A DNA stretch of 64,000 bases from Sulfuriferula sp. Its GTDB lineage: Bacteria; Pseudomonadota; Gammaproteobacteria; Burkholderiales; Sulfuriferulaceae. Where the stretch lies: contig JABFSE010000021.1 in NCBI GenBank assembly GCA_013140765.1, positions 25,908 to 89,907 on the forward strand, written 5' to 3'. Below are positions 29,765 to 38,660 of this stretch, in pieces; within the stretch, counting starts at the first letter, position 1, and the number at the start of each line of letters is the position of its first letter. Both the position numbers and the translations under genes were made by a program. The notes beneath the pieces are model-generated. The model saw only the letters and a program-made list of their open reading frames with translations. It searched no databases and was not told the origin of the DNA.

Positions 29765-31041
29765 TGCGTTTACGCTGGATTTTATTGCTGCTAGGTCTCT
29801 GCACCACCGCCAGCAGTCTAGCGGCGACGCTGACCTTAGCTCAGGCGTTAGCGGCGGCAGACGCACACCACCCTGACGTGGCGTTGGTGGAAGCAGACGT
29901 GGCAAGTGCCCAAGCCGATGTGATGGCGGCAGGTGCGCGGCGTGATTTGACGGTGACAGTCGAAGGCGCATTGCGTCAAGGTCGCGCCAGTGCGGGTAAT
30001 GGCGAATGGCGGGCGGATAATAGTGGGCGCATAGTCGCCCGTAAAAACATTTATGATTTTTCCCGCACGCAGTCTGCCGTGGATGCGGCGCAGTCTGAGC
30101 TGGATGCGCGTGAGTTGAGCTTAATCAGCAGTCGCGACCAACAACGCTTGAACATCATGACGCGTTATTTTGATGTGCTCAATGCGGATCATCAATACGC
30201 GGCGGACAATGAACTCATGGCTGTGGCGTATGTGAGTTTTGATAACGCCAATGACCGCTACAAGCTAGGTCAATTAAGCCGCACCGATGTGGCTGTATTG
30301 TCAGCACGTTATCAAGATTTACGTGAAAAGCGCAATGCCAGCCTGGCACGCCAACGAGCGACGCGCAATGCGTTAGCCAATGCCATGAATCAATCTGGCG
30401 TGTTAGCGTCTGAATTGGCCGAGCCAAAACTGCTAGATAATGATGTAATTGTGCCCGAATATGAACAGCTGTTGCCTGTGTTGCTTGCACGTAATGCCAC
30501 TTGGCAGGCGCAAAAGCTGGCGTTGACTGCCGCGCAACAACGGCTGGCAGGGCTGCGCCACGACACCGCACCGAGCTTGGATGCTGAAGTCGAGGTAGGG
30601 GATTATAGTCGCAATGCGAGCACGCGTAACAATCTCAGTGCGGGTCTGGTGCTAAGTTGGCCGATATATCAAGGTCAGCGCGTGGATGCGCGGATAGCTA
30701 AGGAGCAAGCGCAGTTTCAAAAGCTACAGGCAGCCAATGCGGGGCTAGAAATGCGTTTATCACAAAACCTGCTGGATACGTTGTTAGCGATTGATCAATT
30801 ACGCAATAGCGCACGGCCAGCCGCTAAACAGCAAATTGATTATCGCGATATTGCGCTAGATCGCAGTCGCGCTGAATATGAGCTGGAGCTTAAAACGAAT
30901 TTAGGCGATAGTATGGCGCAAACTATGCTGGCGCAACAACGTGCCTACAGCGTGGAATATCAATTGGCATTGGCAATGGCAAATTTAAGCGCATTGCTAG
31001 GCACGCCTGTGCATGAACTGGCGAATAGCGTTAATAAATGA
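29764..31041 (+). CDS. TolC-family outer membrane protein
   Basis: A 425-residue outer membrane efflux protein with a signal peptide and then the repeated helical pattern of TolC: 'TLAQALAAADAHHPDVALVEADV' (in part) at the start of repeat one and 'NLSAGLVLSWPIYQG' entering a beta-strand of the barrel in repeat two. It would form the exit duct of a tripartite efflux or type I secretion system. The only partner nearby is a short adaptor gene overlapping by four bases; no inner-membrane pump is adjacent. Confidence 0.9.
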   Translation: MRLRWILLLLGLCTTASSLAATLTLAQALAAADAHHPDVALVEADVASAQADVMAAGARRDLTVTVEGALRQGRASAGNGEWRADNSGRIVARKNIYDFSRTQSAVDAAQSELDARELSLISSRDQQRLNIMTRYFDVLNADHQYAADNELMAVAYVSFDNANDRYKLGQLSRTDVAVLSARYQDLREKRNASLARQRATRNALANAMNQSGVLASELAEPKLLDNDVIVPEYEQLLPVLLARNATWQAQKLALTAAQQRLAGLRHDTAPSLDAEVEVGDYSRNASTRNNLSAGLVLSWPIYQGQRVDARIAKEQAQFQKLQAANAGLEMRLSQNLLDTLLAIDQLRNSARPAAKQQIDYRDIALDRSRAEYELELKTNLGDSMAQTMLAQQRAYSVEYQLALAMANLSALLGTPVHELANSVNK

Positions 31042-31049
31042 GGATGATG

Positions 31050-31547
31050 ATGCGTGCAATGATAGGGATGTTGAGCTTGCTGTTTATTGTGCCGTTGGCG
31101 GCTGCGGTTGAAGTGCCATTGACTACGCCTGTATCGGGTGTGGTGAAAACGGTGCTAGTCACCGCTGGGCAAAGTGTGAAAAAAGGTCAGTTATTATTAT
31201 CGCTAGACGACACGATTTATCAGGCGCGGGTGATCGAGGCGGAGGCGGGCGTGAGCCGTTTGCAAGCTGAGGCAGGTGAAGCCAATAAGGATTTGAAACG
31301 GGCGCAAGAGTTATACGACAGAGCCGTTAGCTCAACGACTGAATACGATCAAGCAAAATTACGCCATGCCCGCGCCGACGGCTTGTATCAAGAAGCGCGA
31401 GCGCGGCTCACTATTGCCAAGAAAAATCTAGAATACACGAGTTTGCGTGCGCCGTTTAACGCTACCGTTAGCAAACGCTTGGCCGAGCCTGGCATGGTGG
31501 TGTCACCTGAGTTGCAACCGCAGGCTTTAATTGTATTGAGCAAGTGA
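31050..31547 (+). CDS. Short HlyD/RND-type periplasmic adaptor
   Basis: Several ATGs are in frame; 31050 is chosen because GAGG sits six bases before it (the first, 31038, overlaps the TolC gene by four bases). About 165 residues: a signal peptide, half a lipoyl/barrel-sandwich domain ('PVSGVVKTVLVTAGQSVKKG'), an alpha-hairpin, and the second half ('YTSLRAPFNATVSKRLAEPG'). The beta-barrel and membrane-proximal domains of normal adaptors (about 350-400 residues) are missing. It could be a minimal adaptor or a truncated one; it ends 24 bases from a tRNA-Ser gene. Confidence 0.82.
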   Translation: MRAMIGMLSLLFIVPLAAAVEVPLTTPVSGVVKTVLVTAGQSVKKGQLLLSLDDTIYQARVIEAEAGVSRLQAEAGEANKDLKRAQELYDRAVSSTTEYDQAKLRHARADGLYQEARARLTIAKKNLEYTSLRAPFNATVSKRLAEPGMVVSPELQPQALIVLSK

Positions 31548-31570
31548 TTTTAATAAAATCAATAACTTAA

Positions 31571-31660
31571 TGGCGGAGAGAGAGGGATTTGAACCCTCGA
31601 TAGACTTTCATCTATGCCTGATTTCGAGTCAGGTACATTCAACCACTCTGCCACCTCTCC
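31571..31660 (-). tRNA. tRNA-Ser (anticodon CGA)
   Basis: A class II tRNA of 90 bases including encoded CCA (complement of 31571-31573). The acceptor stem GGAGAGG pairs with TCTCTCC (one G-T). The anticodon stem CCTGA/TCAGG encloses loop CTCGAAA, anticodon CGA. The long variable arm (ATAGATG..AGTCTAT) is typical of serine tRNAs. T arm GGTTCAAATCC is intact. It reads UCG codons. Confidence 0.96.
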
Positions 31661-31733
31661 GTTCAGCCCGCTATTGTAACTTTATCTAGCTTAAAGATGA
31701 AGTGTGTAGGCGAAATATGTTGGCGCGACATGA

Positions 31734-33356
31734 TCAATCTGGATGGCGTTGATACAGTCTGAACAGTTCATCGTTATCACCTGGGCGCGCGCCTTGCCAG
31801 ACTAACTGCCAGTTTGCGGCTAATTGGGGTTGCTGGTTAGGCCAGCCATCTATGAGCAAGGTATTGCAGTGTGTGTTGGGTGTCATTTCTACGCGTTGCG
31901 TGAGTATGCCTAAGTAGTATTCGAGCATGGGGCGGGTGGATTCACCTAATCCTTGGCTGGCGATACAGCCGTGTGTTGTTGATAAGTGTGGTTGCATACT
32001 AAGGTAAACACTGCGATAGCTTTTTGCGTTGTCTATCCACGGCATCCATAGCGTGCTGAACAGCACCCAGAATAAGCTAACGCCTAATGCCAAGCTGGTG
32101 AGCGCACGACTGCCTAGGCGGGGTAGCCAGTGCCAGCTGGCAAAATAAATGGTGCTGGCAATGATTGCCATGCCGATTGCGGCAGGGTGGATAGGCATGA
32201 TGTAGTGCATGTCTAATCCGCGTGCTAGGAATTTCCAAGCGGGTGGATGTCCTGCAAATACTATCATTAGCCACACATACCAGCTTATGAGTGCTAGCGT
32301 GGTGAAGAGTAAACGTGCGAAATAATCTGTGTAGCGATTGAGCCGTGTGGGTATGTTGTCAATTGTAGGAATCGCGAGCAAGGTTAAGCTCACCAGCATG
32401 GGTAAGCCGTAGGCGGTACGGGCGGAGGCGGAGACTTGCATGACGATTAAATAAACGACAAAACTAATCAGCCCGAATTGCAACGCGGCATGGTGGCGAA
32501 TCTGCTGGCGGTTTTGCCATAAACTGATGAGTGCCAGCGGCAATACAGGGAAGGCGAACCAAGGCAGGGTTTTTGCCCAAAACCAGCGCGTATTGCCTGC
32601 GCCGAGTTGAGGTACGGAAAATCCCAGAAAACGCCCTACGTTATTGAGCCAGAACCAGACGTAAAATTGTTCTGGTGAGCGCAAATAGAGTGCGATAGGC
32701 CAAATCAGCAACCAAGGTAGTGCAACGATGGTGGCGATGATTAGTGTATGCAGGTAAACGCGTTGTCGCCAGTTTGCAAAGAATATAGGCAGCAGTAGGG
32801 CGATAACGCCTATCGCCCCAGGGATGAGCAAGCCTTTAGCTAAAAAGCCCATACCAATACCCACACCCAGCCACCAACCTGCCCAACGCGGGCGAGTAAG
32901 ACTGAGCGCGAAGCCATAGCTGGCAATGGCAAAGCCAGCGAGCATAGGCATGTCGGTAATCATAATGTGGCTTTCAAATACCAACCCTAAGCTGGCAATG
33001 AGTGCTAATGCCGCATAGCGTCCGTTGCCATTACCCCACCAGTGACGGCTGGCGAGTGCGGTGAATGATAGCGTTAGCGCGGTGAACAGCCCCGATGCCA
33101 GCCGTGCGCCATCGTGTAGCGGTAGCCATTTGTGCAGTAAGAATGCCAAACCTGCCGCGACCCAATCGTACAGCGGTGGCTTTTCTAAAAATGGCTCACC
33201 TGCATTTTGCGGTAGTACCCAGTCGCCTGTTTGTAGCAGATGGTAAATCATGCCAAAAATATAGGTTTCATCCTGCTTCCACGGATCATGCCCGATTAAG
33301 CCGAATAGCACATAAACCATACTCAGGGCTAGGGTGAACCACAGCGATATGCGCAT
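31734..33356 (-). CDS. Second GT39/ArnT-like membrane glycosyltransferase
   Basis: A 540-residue multi-pass protein of the PMT/ArnT superfamily. It has the acidic pair in the first loop ('HDPWKQDETY') and 'EKPPLYDW', which resembles ArnT, then about ten membrane helices and a periplasmic C-terminal domain. It starts directly after the arnD stop as the last gene of the Ara4N operon. The first ArnT is at the other end of the operon, so this one may add Ara4N or another lipid-linked sugar to a second acceptor. The donor and acceptor cannot be read from sequence. Confidence 0.85.
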   Translation of the reverse strand: MRISLWFTLALSMVYVLFGLIGHDPWKQDETYIFGMIYHLLQTGDWVLPQNAGEPFLEKPPLYDWVAAGLAFLLHKWLPLHDGARLASGLFTALTLSFTALASRHWWGNGNGRYAALALIASLGLVFESHIMITDMPMLAGFAIASYGFALSLTRPRWAGWWLGVGIGMGFLAKGLLIPGAIGVIALLLPIFFANWRQRVYLHTLIIATIVALPWLLIWPIALYLRSPEQFYVWFWLNNVGRFLGFSVPQLGAGNTRWFWAKTLPWFAFPVLPLALISLWQNRQQIRHHAALQFGLISFVVYLIVMQVSASARTAYGLPMLVSLTLLAIPTIDNIPTRLNRYTDYFARLLFTTLALISWYVWLMIVFAGHPPAWKFLARGLDMHYIMPIHPAAIGMAIIASTIYFASWHWLPRLGSRALTSLALGVSLFWVLFSTLWMPWIDNAKSYRSVYLSMQPHLSTTHGCIASQGLGESTRPMLEYYLGILTQRVEMTPNTHCNTLLIDGWPNQQPQLAANWQLVWQGARPGDNDELFRLYQRHPD

Positions 33357-34253
33357 TTAGACTTGCAATGCAAGCGTGCCTGAACGCCCCGCGATTTCGC
33401 CTAGGATGACACGTTGCTTGGGGAGCTTGGCGACATCGAGCGCGGCGTAATAGTCGGCTAGGCTAACTAATTGATAGCCTTGTCGTTGCCAGCCTGTGAG
33501 CAATTCGTCAAAAATAGGGGCGAGTTTTTGACCTTCGAGTTCGGCGTGTAAGGTGTAAACATGCCCGTATTCGGTTTCGGTTGCGGTCATGTCTAAGATG
33601 GCTTGCGCGACGTTGTCGGTATCTATGTCATCCGTGCCTATGATTTCATCTAGCGTGGGTAGCGTGGTGGGGAGTTGTACACAGCTGGTTGCGCCATTAG
33701 CCAACACAGGGATAAATGGATGCGTGCCACGTGCATCTGAGGCATATTTCATCCCCCAAGTTTGCTCTTGTAAATAAGCATCATCGTTCATTTGCCAACC
33801 TGCCGCACAATGGGTGCTCGGTGGCTTGCCAAATACGGCAATATATTGCTGATAGGCTTTGTTCATTTCCGCCAGCGTCCATGCGCTTGTGGCGGTAGCA
33901 ACGTTATCTTGCCATTTGACGTGGTCGTAGGTGTGTATGCCTGTTTCAAAGCCTGCGGCGGCGACATCGCGCATAATGGGAGCGCACTTGCGAGCTATGT
34001 GCGGGCCAGGTAGGAGTGTGCCGTAAAGTAAGGTTTTGAGTCCGTAATGCTCTAGCACCGAGGTGCGTGAGACTTTTTTCATAAAGCCAGGACGCAATGC
34101 ACGGCGCACGGCGCGACCTGTGTGATCAGGCCCTAGGCTAAATAAAAATGTTGCACCTGCTTGGTGTTGCAATAGCATATCGACTAACTGTGGCACGCCT
34201 TCACGCGTACCACGGTAGGTATCAACGTCAATTTTAAGAGCAATTAGGCGCAT
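33357..34253 (-). CDS. arnD: Ara4FN-phosphoundecaprenol deformylase ArnD
   Basis: A polysaccharide-deacetylase (NodB, CE4) family enzyme of 298 residues. The N-terminal motif 'LKIDVDTYRGTREG' contains the catalytic Asp-Asp type metal region, and 'GIHTYDHVKWQD' gives the His metal ligands. In Ara4N synthesis ArnD removes the formyl group from undecaprenyl phosphate-linked Ara4FN. It follows the decarboxylase gene with a one-base overlap and precedes the second transferase without a gap. Confidence 0.95.
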   Translation of the reverse strand: MRLIALKIDVDTYRGTREGVPQLVDMLLQHQAGATFLFSLGPDHTGRAVRRALRPGFMKKVSRTSVLEHYGLKTLLYGTLLPGPHIARKCAPIMRDVAAAGFETGIHTYDHVKWQDNVATATSAWTLAEMNKAYQQYIAVFGKPPSTHCAAGWQMNDDAYLQEQTWGMKYASDARGTHPFIPVLANGATSCVQLPTTLPTLDEIIGTDDIDTDNVAQAILDMTATETEYGHVYTLHAELEGQKLAPIFDELLTGWQRQGYQLVSLADYYAALDVAKLPKQRVILGEIAGRSGTLALQV

Positions 34254-35296
34254 TAGTCCATCAACGCGCGAGCCGCACCAACTTGGTCGCGGTAGGCTTC
34301 AAATACGTGTTCCAGTGCTTGCGCCATGGTGTATTCTGGCTTCCAGTCCAAATCTTTCATCGTATTGTCGATTTTTGGTACGCGATTTTGCACGTCTTGG
34401 TAGCCTTTGCCGTAATACGCGTCGGAAGTGGTTTCGACGATATTGACTTGTGCGGCACTGGTGCTGTATTCAGGGTATTTGTTGGCTAATGCCAGCATCA
34501 TGGTCGCCAATTCACGGATGGAGTGATTATTGGTCGGGTTGCCGATGTTGTAGATTTGACCTGATGCCACGCCGTCTTTGTTGTCGATGATTTTCATCAT
34601 TGCGCTGATGCCGTCGTTGATGTCGGTGAATGCACGTTTTTGTGCGCCGCCGTCCACCAGTTTGATGTTTTCGCCACGGACAATATGCCCTAAGAATTGG
34701 CTGATAACGCGTGAACTGCCTTCTTTCGTGGTGTAGATGCTATCCAAGCCTGGACCTATCCAGTTGAATGGGCGGAATAAGGTGAAATCTAGCTCGCCTT
34801 TCATGCCGTAAGCCCAGATAACACGATCCATTAACTGCTTGGAGCATGAGTATATCCAGCGTGGTTTGTTGATAGGACCTAAGACTAATTCTGAGTTTTC
34901 AGGGTCAAATTGCTCATCATGGCACATGCCGTAAACTTCTGAGGTCGAAGGGAACAACAAACGTTTACGGTATTTCACGCATTGGCGCACGATAGGCAAG
35001 TTGGCTTCAAAGTCCAGCTCAAACACGCGCAATGGGTCGCTGACGTAGGTTGACGGTGTGGCAATCGCTACCAATGGGATAATCACGTCACATTTTTTGA
35101 CGTGATATTCTATCCATTCTTTGTTGATGGTAATGTCACCCTCAAAGAAGTGAAAACGGGGGTGGGTGGTGAACTCTGCAATTTTGTCTTGCATCATGTC
35201 CATGCCATAAACTTCCCAGTCTGTGGTTTCCAGTATGCGCTTGGATAAGTGGTGACCGATAAAGCCGTTGACACCTAAAATGAGGATTTTTTTCAT
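34253..35296 (-). CDS. UDP-glucuronate decarboxylase (ArnA C-terminal domain equivalent)
   Basis: A short-chain dehydrogenase/epimerase-type protein of 347 residues. The NAD-binding motif 'GVNGFIGHHLSK' is at the start and the catalytic Tyr-Lys pair appears as 'YSCSKQLMDR'. It matches the dehydrogenase half of E. coli ArnA, which oxidises UDP-glucuronate and decarboxylates it to UDP-Ara4O, the substrate for ArnB. In E. coli this domain is fused to a formyltransferase; here the formyltransferase is the separate gene 19 bases upstream. Confidence 0.93.
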   Translation of the reverse strand: MKKILILGVNGFIGHHLSKRILETTDWEVYGMDMMQDKIAEFTTHPRFHFFEGDITINKEWIEYHVKKCDVIIPLVAIATPSTYVSDPLRVFELDFEANLPIVRQCVKYRKRLLFPSTSEVYGMCHDEQFDPENSELVLGPINKPRWIYSCSKQLMDRVIWAYGMKGELDFTLFRPFNWIGPGLDSIYTTKEGSSRVISQFLGHIVRGENIKLVDGGAQKRAFTDINDGISAMMKIIDNKDGVASGQIYNIGNPTNNHSIRELATMMLALANKYPEYSTSAAQVNIVETTSDAYYGKGYQDVQNRVPKIDNTMKDLDWKPEYTMAQALEHVFEAYRDQVGAARALMD

Positions 35297-35315
35297 GGAA
35301 GTCTCTATGGGTAAG

Positions 35316-36239
35316 TTAATCTAAAGTATATTTTTGTGTGCCAAAAGTGGCTAAGTATTGCGTCGGCGCAATGGCAACCCCCGCATATTCTAGTGCAAAT
35401 AATTGCAATGTGCCGCCACCTGCGCATTGCACATAACAGCCGCCATTATCGCAAAAAAATATCGATTTGGCTTGCTTGTTTGTGTTGTTATCAATGACGC
35501 GACTGCGTAACAGCTTTAATTCTGCGGCGTTGAGTGTGGTGTAAGCACCAGGATAAGGTGGCGCAACGGCGCGTATTAAATTATGAATTTGCGTCGCTGA
35601 TTGCGACCAGTCTATGCGCCCATGTTCTGGGCGGCGACCACCAAAATAGCCGCCCAGCGTTAAGTCCTGCGGCTGTGATGTGGATGTGCCGTCTATGAGT
35701 TGCGGTAGCACGCGGTGCAAAGTGATTTCGGCGGCGCAGGTGACTTTGCGAAACACATCGCCTGCAGTGTCGTTTTGCAATATAGGCACGGCGGTTTGTG
35801 CGACGATATGCCCCGCGTCAGGCTTGACCGTCATGTAATGCAAGGTCGCACCCGTTAGTGTTTCGCCATGGATAATCGCCCAGTTCACTGGCACGCGACC
35901 GCGATAATAGGGCAGAAGTGAGCCGTGCATATTTAACGCGCCATGCTTGGGGATAGCCAGCAACGGGGCTTTGAGCATGAGTTTGTAATAAAACGAGAAA
36001 ATGAAATCTGGGGCTAATGCGCTGATTTGCGCCACAATTTCATCGGTATTGGGGTCGTCTGGGGTGATGGTGGGGATGTTGTGACGCGCGGCGAGTTCGG
36101 CAACGCTGTCAAACCAGATTACATCACCGACGGTATCTTCGTGAGTAATAACCAGCGCAATATCAACGCCCGCATCGAGTAACACCGACAAACAACGCAC
36201 GCCGACATCGTGATAAGCAAAAACGACTGCGCGAGTCAT
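35316..36239 (-). CDS. UDP-Ara4N formyltransferase (ArnA N-terminal domain equivalent)
   Basis: A formyltransferase-fold protein of 307 residues. The active site is visible as 'ALNMHGSLLPYYRGR' (Asn and His) and 'KPDAGHIVAQ' (Asp). It transfers formyl from 10-formyl-tetrahydrofolate to UDP-Ara4N, which drives the pathway forward. The C-terminal part resembles the OB-like domain of methionyl-tRNA formyltransferase. Four-base overlap with arnC. It stands alone rather than fused to the decarboxylase. Confidence 0.93.
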   Translation of the reverse strand: MTRAVVFAYHDVGVRCLSVLLDAGVDIALVITHEDTVGDVIWFDSVAELAARHNIPTITPDDPNTDEIVAQISALAPDFIFSFYYKLMLKAPLLAIPKHGALNMHGSLLPYYRGRVPVNWAIIHGETLTGATLHYMTVKPDAGHIVAQTAVPILQNDTAGDVFRKVTCAAEITLHRVLPQLIDGTSTSQPQDLTLGGYFGGRRPEHGRIDWSQSATQIHNLIRAVAPPYPGAYTTLNAAELKLLRSRVIDNNTNKQAKSIFFCDNGGCYVQCAGGGTLQLFALEYAGVAIAPTQYLATFGTQKYTLD

Positions 36240-37180
36240 GCTGCCTCGTCTTTGCTTAAGATGGTTTGAATTAAATAGCGCGGGCGTTGACGTACTTGCT
36301 GGTAAATACGCCCCACGTATTCTCCGAGTAAGCCTATACCAAACAGCATCACGCCCATTAAGAAAAACATAATGCCAAATAGCGTGAATACGCCATCAAC
36401 CTCGGGGCCGATAAAGATGCGGCGTATCGCTAAGTAAACGACAAAGAATGCCGAAAGTATGGATAGCCCTACGCCTATCAACGAGAACATTTGTAATGGT
36501 ACAAGTGAAAAGCCCGTCACCAAATCGAAATTCAGGCGGATAAGTTGATACAAAGAGTATTTCGATTCACCCGCCGCACGTTCTTCATGCGCAACGCCGA
36601 CTTCGCCAGGATGACGGGCGTAAGTGTATGCCAGTGCAGGGATGAAGGTATTGACCTCTTGGCTATGATTGATGGCATGAATAATCTCGCGGCTGTAAGC
36701 ACGTAGCATACAGCCTTGATCGCTCATCACCACATGGGTAATGCGCTCGCGCAGGCGGTTCATTGCCCATGAAGCATGTCTGCGCCACGATACGTCTTGG
36801 CGTTGTTGACGCACGCCGCCGACGTAATCATGCCCCTCGTCCATTTTGGCGAGTAATTTATGTATTTCTTCGGGCGGGTTTTGCAAATCCGCATCCAGCG
36901 TGACGATGCGTTCACCACGGCAATTAGCGAAGCCCGATAATATCGCCATGTGCTGACCAAAATTGCCCGCCAGCAAAATCACGCGGGTGACATCGGGGCG
37001 AATGTTGAACTGCTCGCGCAGCATCGCGGCAGAACGGTCACGGCTACCGTCGTTGATAAAGATAATTTCGTAACTTGTGTTGAGCGCATCGAGTGCGGGA
37101 TAAAGACGGTCAAACAAGACTTGCAAGCCCTGTTCCTCATTGTAAACGGGGATGACTACAGATAATTGTGGATGGCTCAA
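36236..37180 (-). CDS. arnC: Undecaprenyl-phosphate Ara4FN transferase ArnC
   Basis: A GT2 family transferase of 314 residues that links Ara4FN to undecaprenyl phosphate on the cytoplasmic face. The nucleotide-sugar domain shows 'VVIPVYNEEQGL', the DXD-like 'TLDADLQNP' and a further 'MSDQGCMLRAYSREI'. Two C-terminal membrane helices follow (about residues 235-290). Overlaps by four bases with arnB and with the formyltransferase gene. Confidence 0.95.
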   Translation of the reverse strand: MSHPQLSVVIPVYNEEQGLQVLFDRLYPALDALNTSYEIIFINDGSRDRSAAMLREQFNIRPDVTRVILLAGNFGQHMAILSGFANCRGERIVTLDADLQNPPEEIHKLLAKMDEGHDYVGGVRQQRQDVSWRRHASWAMNRLRERITHVVMSDQGCMLRAYSREIIHAINHSQEVNTFIPALAYTYARHPGEVGVAHEERAAGESKYSLYQLIRLNFDLVTGFSLVPLQMFSLIGVGLSILSAFFVVYLAIRRIFIGPEVDGVFTLFGIMFFLMGVMLFGIGLLGEYVGRIYQQVRQRPRYLIQTILSKDEAA

Positions 37181-38289
37181 GATAATACCTCGGTGATGGC
37201 CAGGCAGACACGTTCTACGTCGGCAGTGGTCATGGTGGGGAATAAAGGCAGCGTGACTATGCCCGCGCCGATGCGCTCGGCGTGCGGGAATTGTCCTTCA
37301 GCATAACCTAGCTGGCGATAAAGCTGGAACAAATGGATAGGCGGATAATGCACGCCGATAGCGATGTCTAAGGCTTTCATGCGGGTGATGAATTCGCCAC
37401 GGCTAAAGTGCATTTTATCCAGCGGCAAAACAACTTGGAACATATGCCAGTTGCTATTGGTGAAATCAGCTACAGGCAGTTCACAGCCCAGTGTGCGGTC
37501 AAAGTTAGCAAAATAATGTTGTGCCAGCTCACGACGGCGTGCGGTGAATTCGCTCAGGTGCGGTAATTGCCCCAAGCCTATCGTCGCCGCGATGTCGGTG
37601 AGATTGAATTTGCCGCCTGCTACATCGACTTCCATCGTGCCATCTGCGGCACGAACTACGCCCTGCAGTCGCAGTTTTTCGCATAGTGGTGCGAGTGCTG
37701 GGTCGGGCAGTACCAGACAACCGCCTTCGCCCGTGGTCAAATTTTTATTGGCATGAAAGCTAAAACACACCAAGTCGCCAAAGCTACCGATTGCCCGACC
37801 ATGCCAGCTTGCGCCGAATGACTGGGCGGCATCTTCGATGATGCGTAATTGATGCTGTTGGGCAATAGCATACAGCGCGTCACGATCCACAGGCAAGCCT
37901 GCTAAATCCACCGCAATAATCGCCCGCGTGCGTGGCGTAATGGCGGCACTGATTTGCGTAAGGTCGATGTTACGGGTGACAGGGTCTATATCGACAAACA
38001 CCGGTTTTGCACCTGCCAGCACGATAACATTCGCGGTGGCTACCCAAGATAGCGGCGTGGTAATAATTTCATCCCCCGCCTGTATGCCGATTAAATCCAG
38101 CGCGATTTCTAATGCGGCAGTGCCTGAGTTGAGGCTACGCACAACACGCCCATCCATCATGGCGGATAACTGCGCTTCAAATGCCTGTACTTTAGGCCCG
38201 CTGGTGAGCCAACCTGAGCGTAATACTTCGCTGACAGCGGTGATGGTGGCTTCGTCGATAGTAGGACGAGTAAAAGGGATAAATGCCAT
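37177..38289 (-). CDS. arnB: UDP-Ara4O aminotransferase ArnB
   Basis: A DegT/DnrJ/EryC1 family PLP enzyme of 370 residues that converts UDP-Ara4O to UDP-Ara4N using glutamate. The start at 38289 gives the family-like N-terminus 'MAFIPFTRPTIDE'. The PLP-binding lysine is in 'SFHANKNLTTGEGG', preceded by 'IIEDAAQSFGAS'. The start overlaps the EamA-like gene stop by one base, so the two are translationally coupled. Confidence 0.95.
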   Translation of the reverse strand: MAFIPFTRPTIDEATITAVSEVLRSGWLTSGPKVQAFEAQLSAMMDGRVVRSLNSGTAALEIALDLIGIQAGDEIITTPLSWVATANVIVLAGAKPVFVDIDPVTRNIDLTQISAAITPRTRAIIAVDLAGLPVDRDALYAIAQQHQLRIIEDAAQSFGASWHGRAIGSFGDLVCFSFHANKNLTTGEGGCLVLPDPALAPLCEKLRLQGVVRAADGTMEVDVAGGKFNLTDIAATIGLGQLPHLSEFTARRRELAQHYFANFDRTLGCELPVADFTNSNWHMFQVVLPLDKMHFSRGEFITRMKALDIAIGVHYPPIHLFQLYRQLGYAEGQFPHAERIGAGIVTLPLFPTMTTADVERVCLAITEVLS

Positions 38290-38660
38290 TAACTTCTCGT
38301 AATCAAAAATACGCCAAAAATAATCACCGCGATGCCCGCCATGCGCTCTATGCTGACGGCTTCGCCAAACAGCCACCAAGCGGCGAGGGCGTTGACGATA
38401 TAGCCAAACGACAACATAGGGTAAGCCACGCTAACTTCGACGCGGGATAGTGCCATTATCCATATCACCACGCTAATGACATAACACGTCAAGCCGCCGA
38501 TGATATGGGGTTCGGTGGCGAGTTTCCAGCCTATAGGCAGGATGTTTTCAGCACTGTAGGCAAATGTACCTATGCTGTTTGTGCCCGCTTTGAGTAGTAA
38601 TTGCGCGACGGCGTTTATCATTACGCCTGACAAAATCAGTATCCAGCTAATCGCGCTCAT
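38289..38660 (-). CDS. EamA/SMR-type protein, ArnE/ArnF-like flippase subunit
   Basis: A small membrane protein of 123 residues with four helices. 'GVMINAVAQLLLKAGT' near the start and 'VEVSVAYPMLSFGYIVNALA' toward the end are typical of the small multidrug/EamA fold. In enteric bacteria ArnE and ArnF form a heterodimer that flips undecaprenyl phosphate-Ara4N. Only one such gene is present here, so it may work as a homodimer. It lies between arnT and arnB with short overlaps. Confidence 0.87.
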   Translation of the reverse strand: MSAISWILILSGVMINAVAQLLLKAGTNSIGTFAYSAENILPIGWKLATEPHIIGGLTCYVISVVIWIMALSRVEVSVAYPMLSFGYIVNALAAWWLFGEAVSIERMAGIAVIIFGVFLITRS

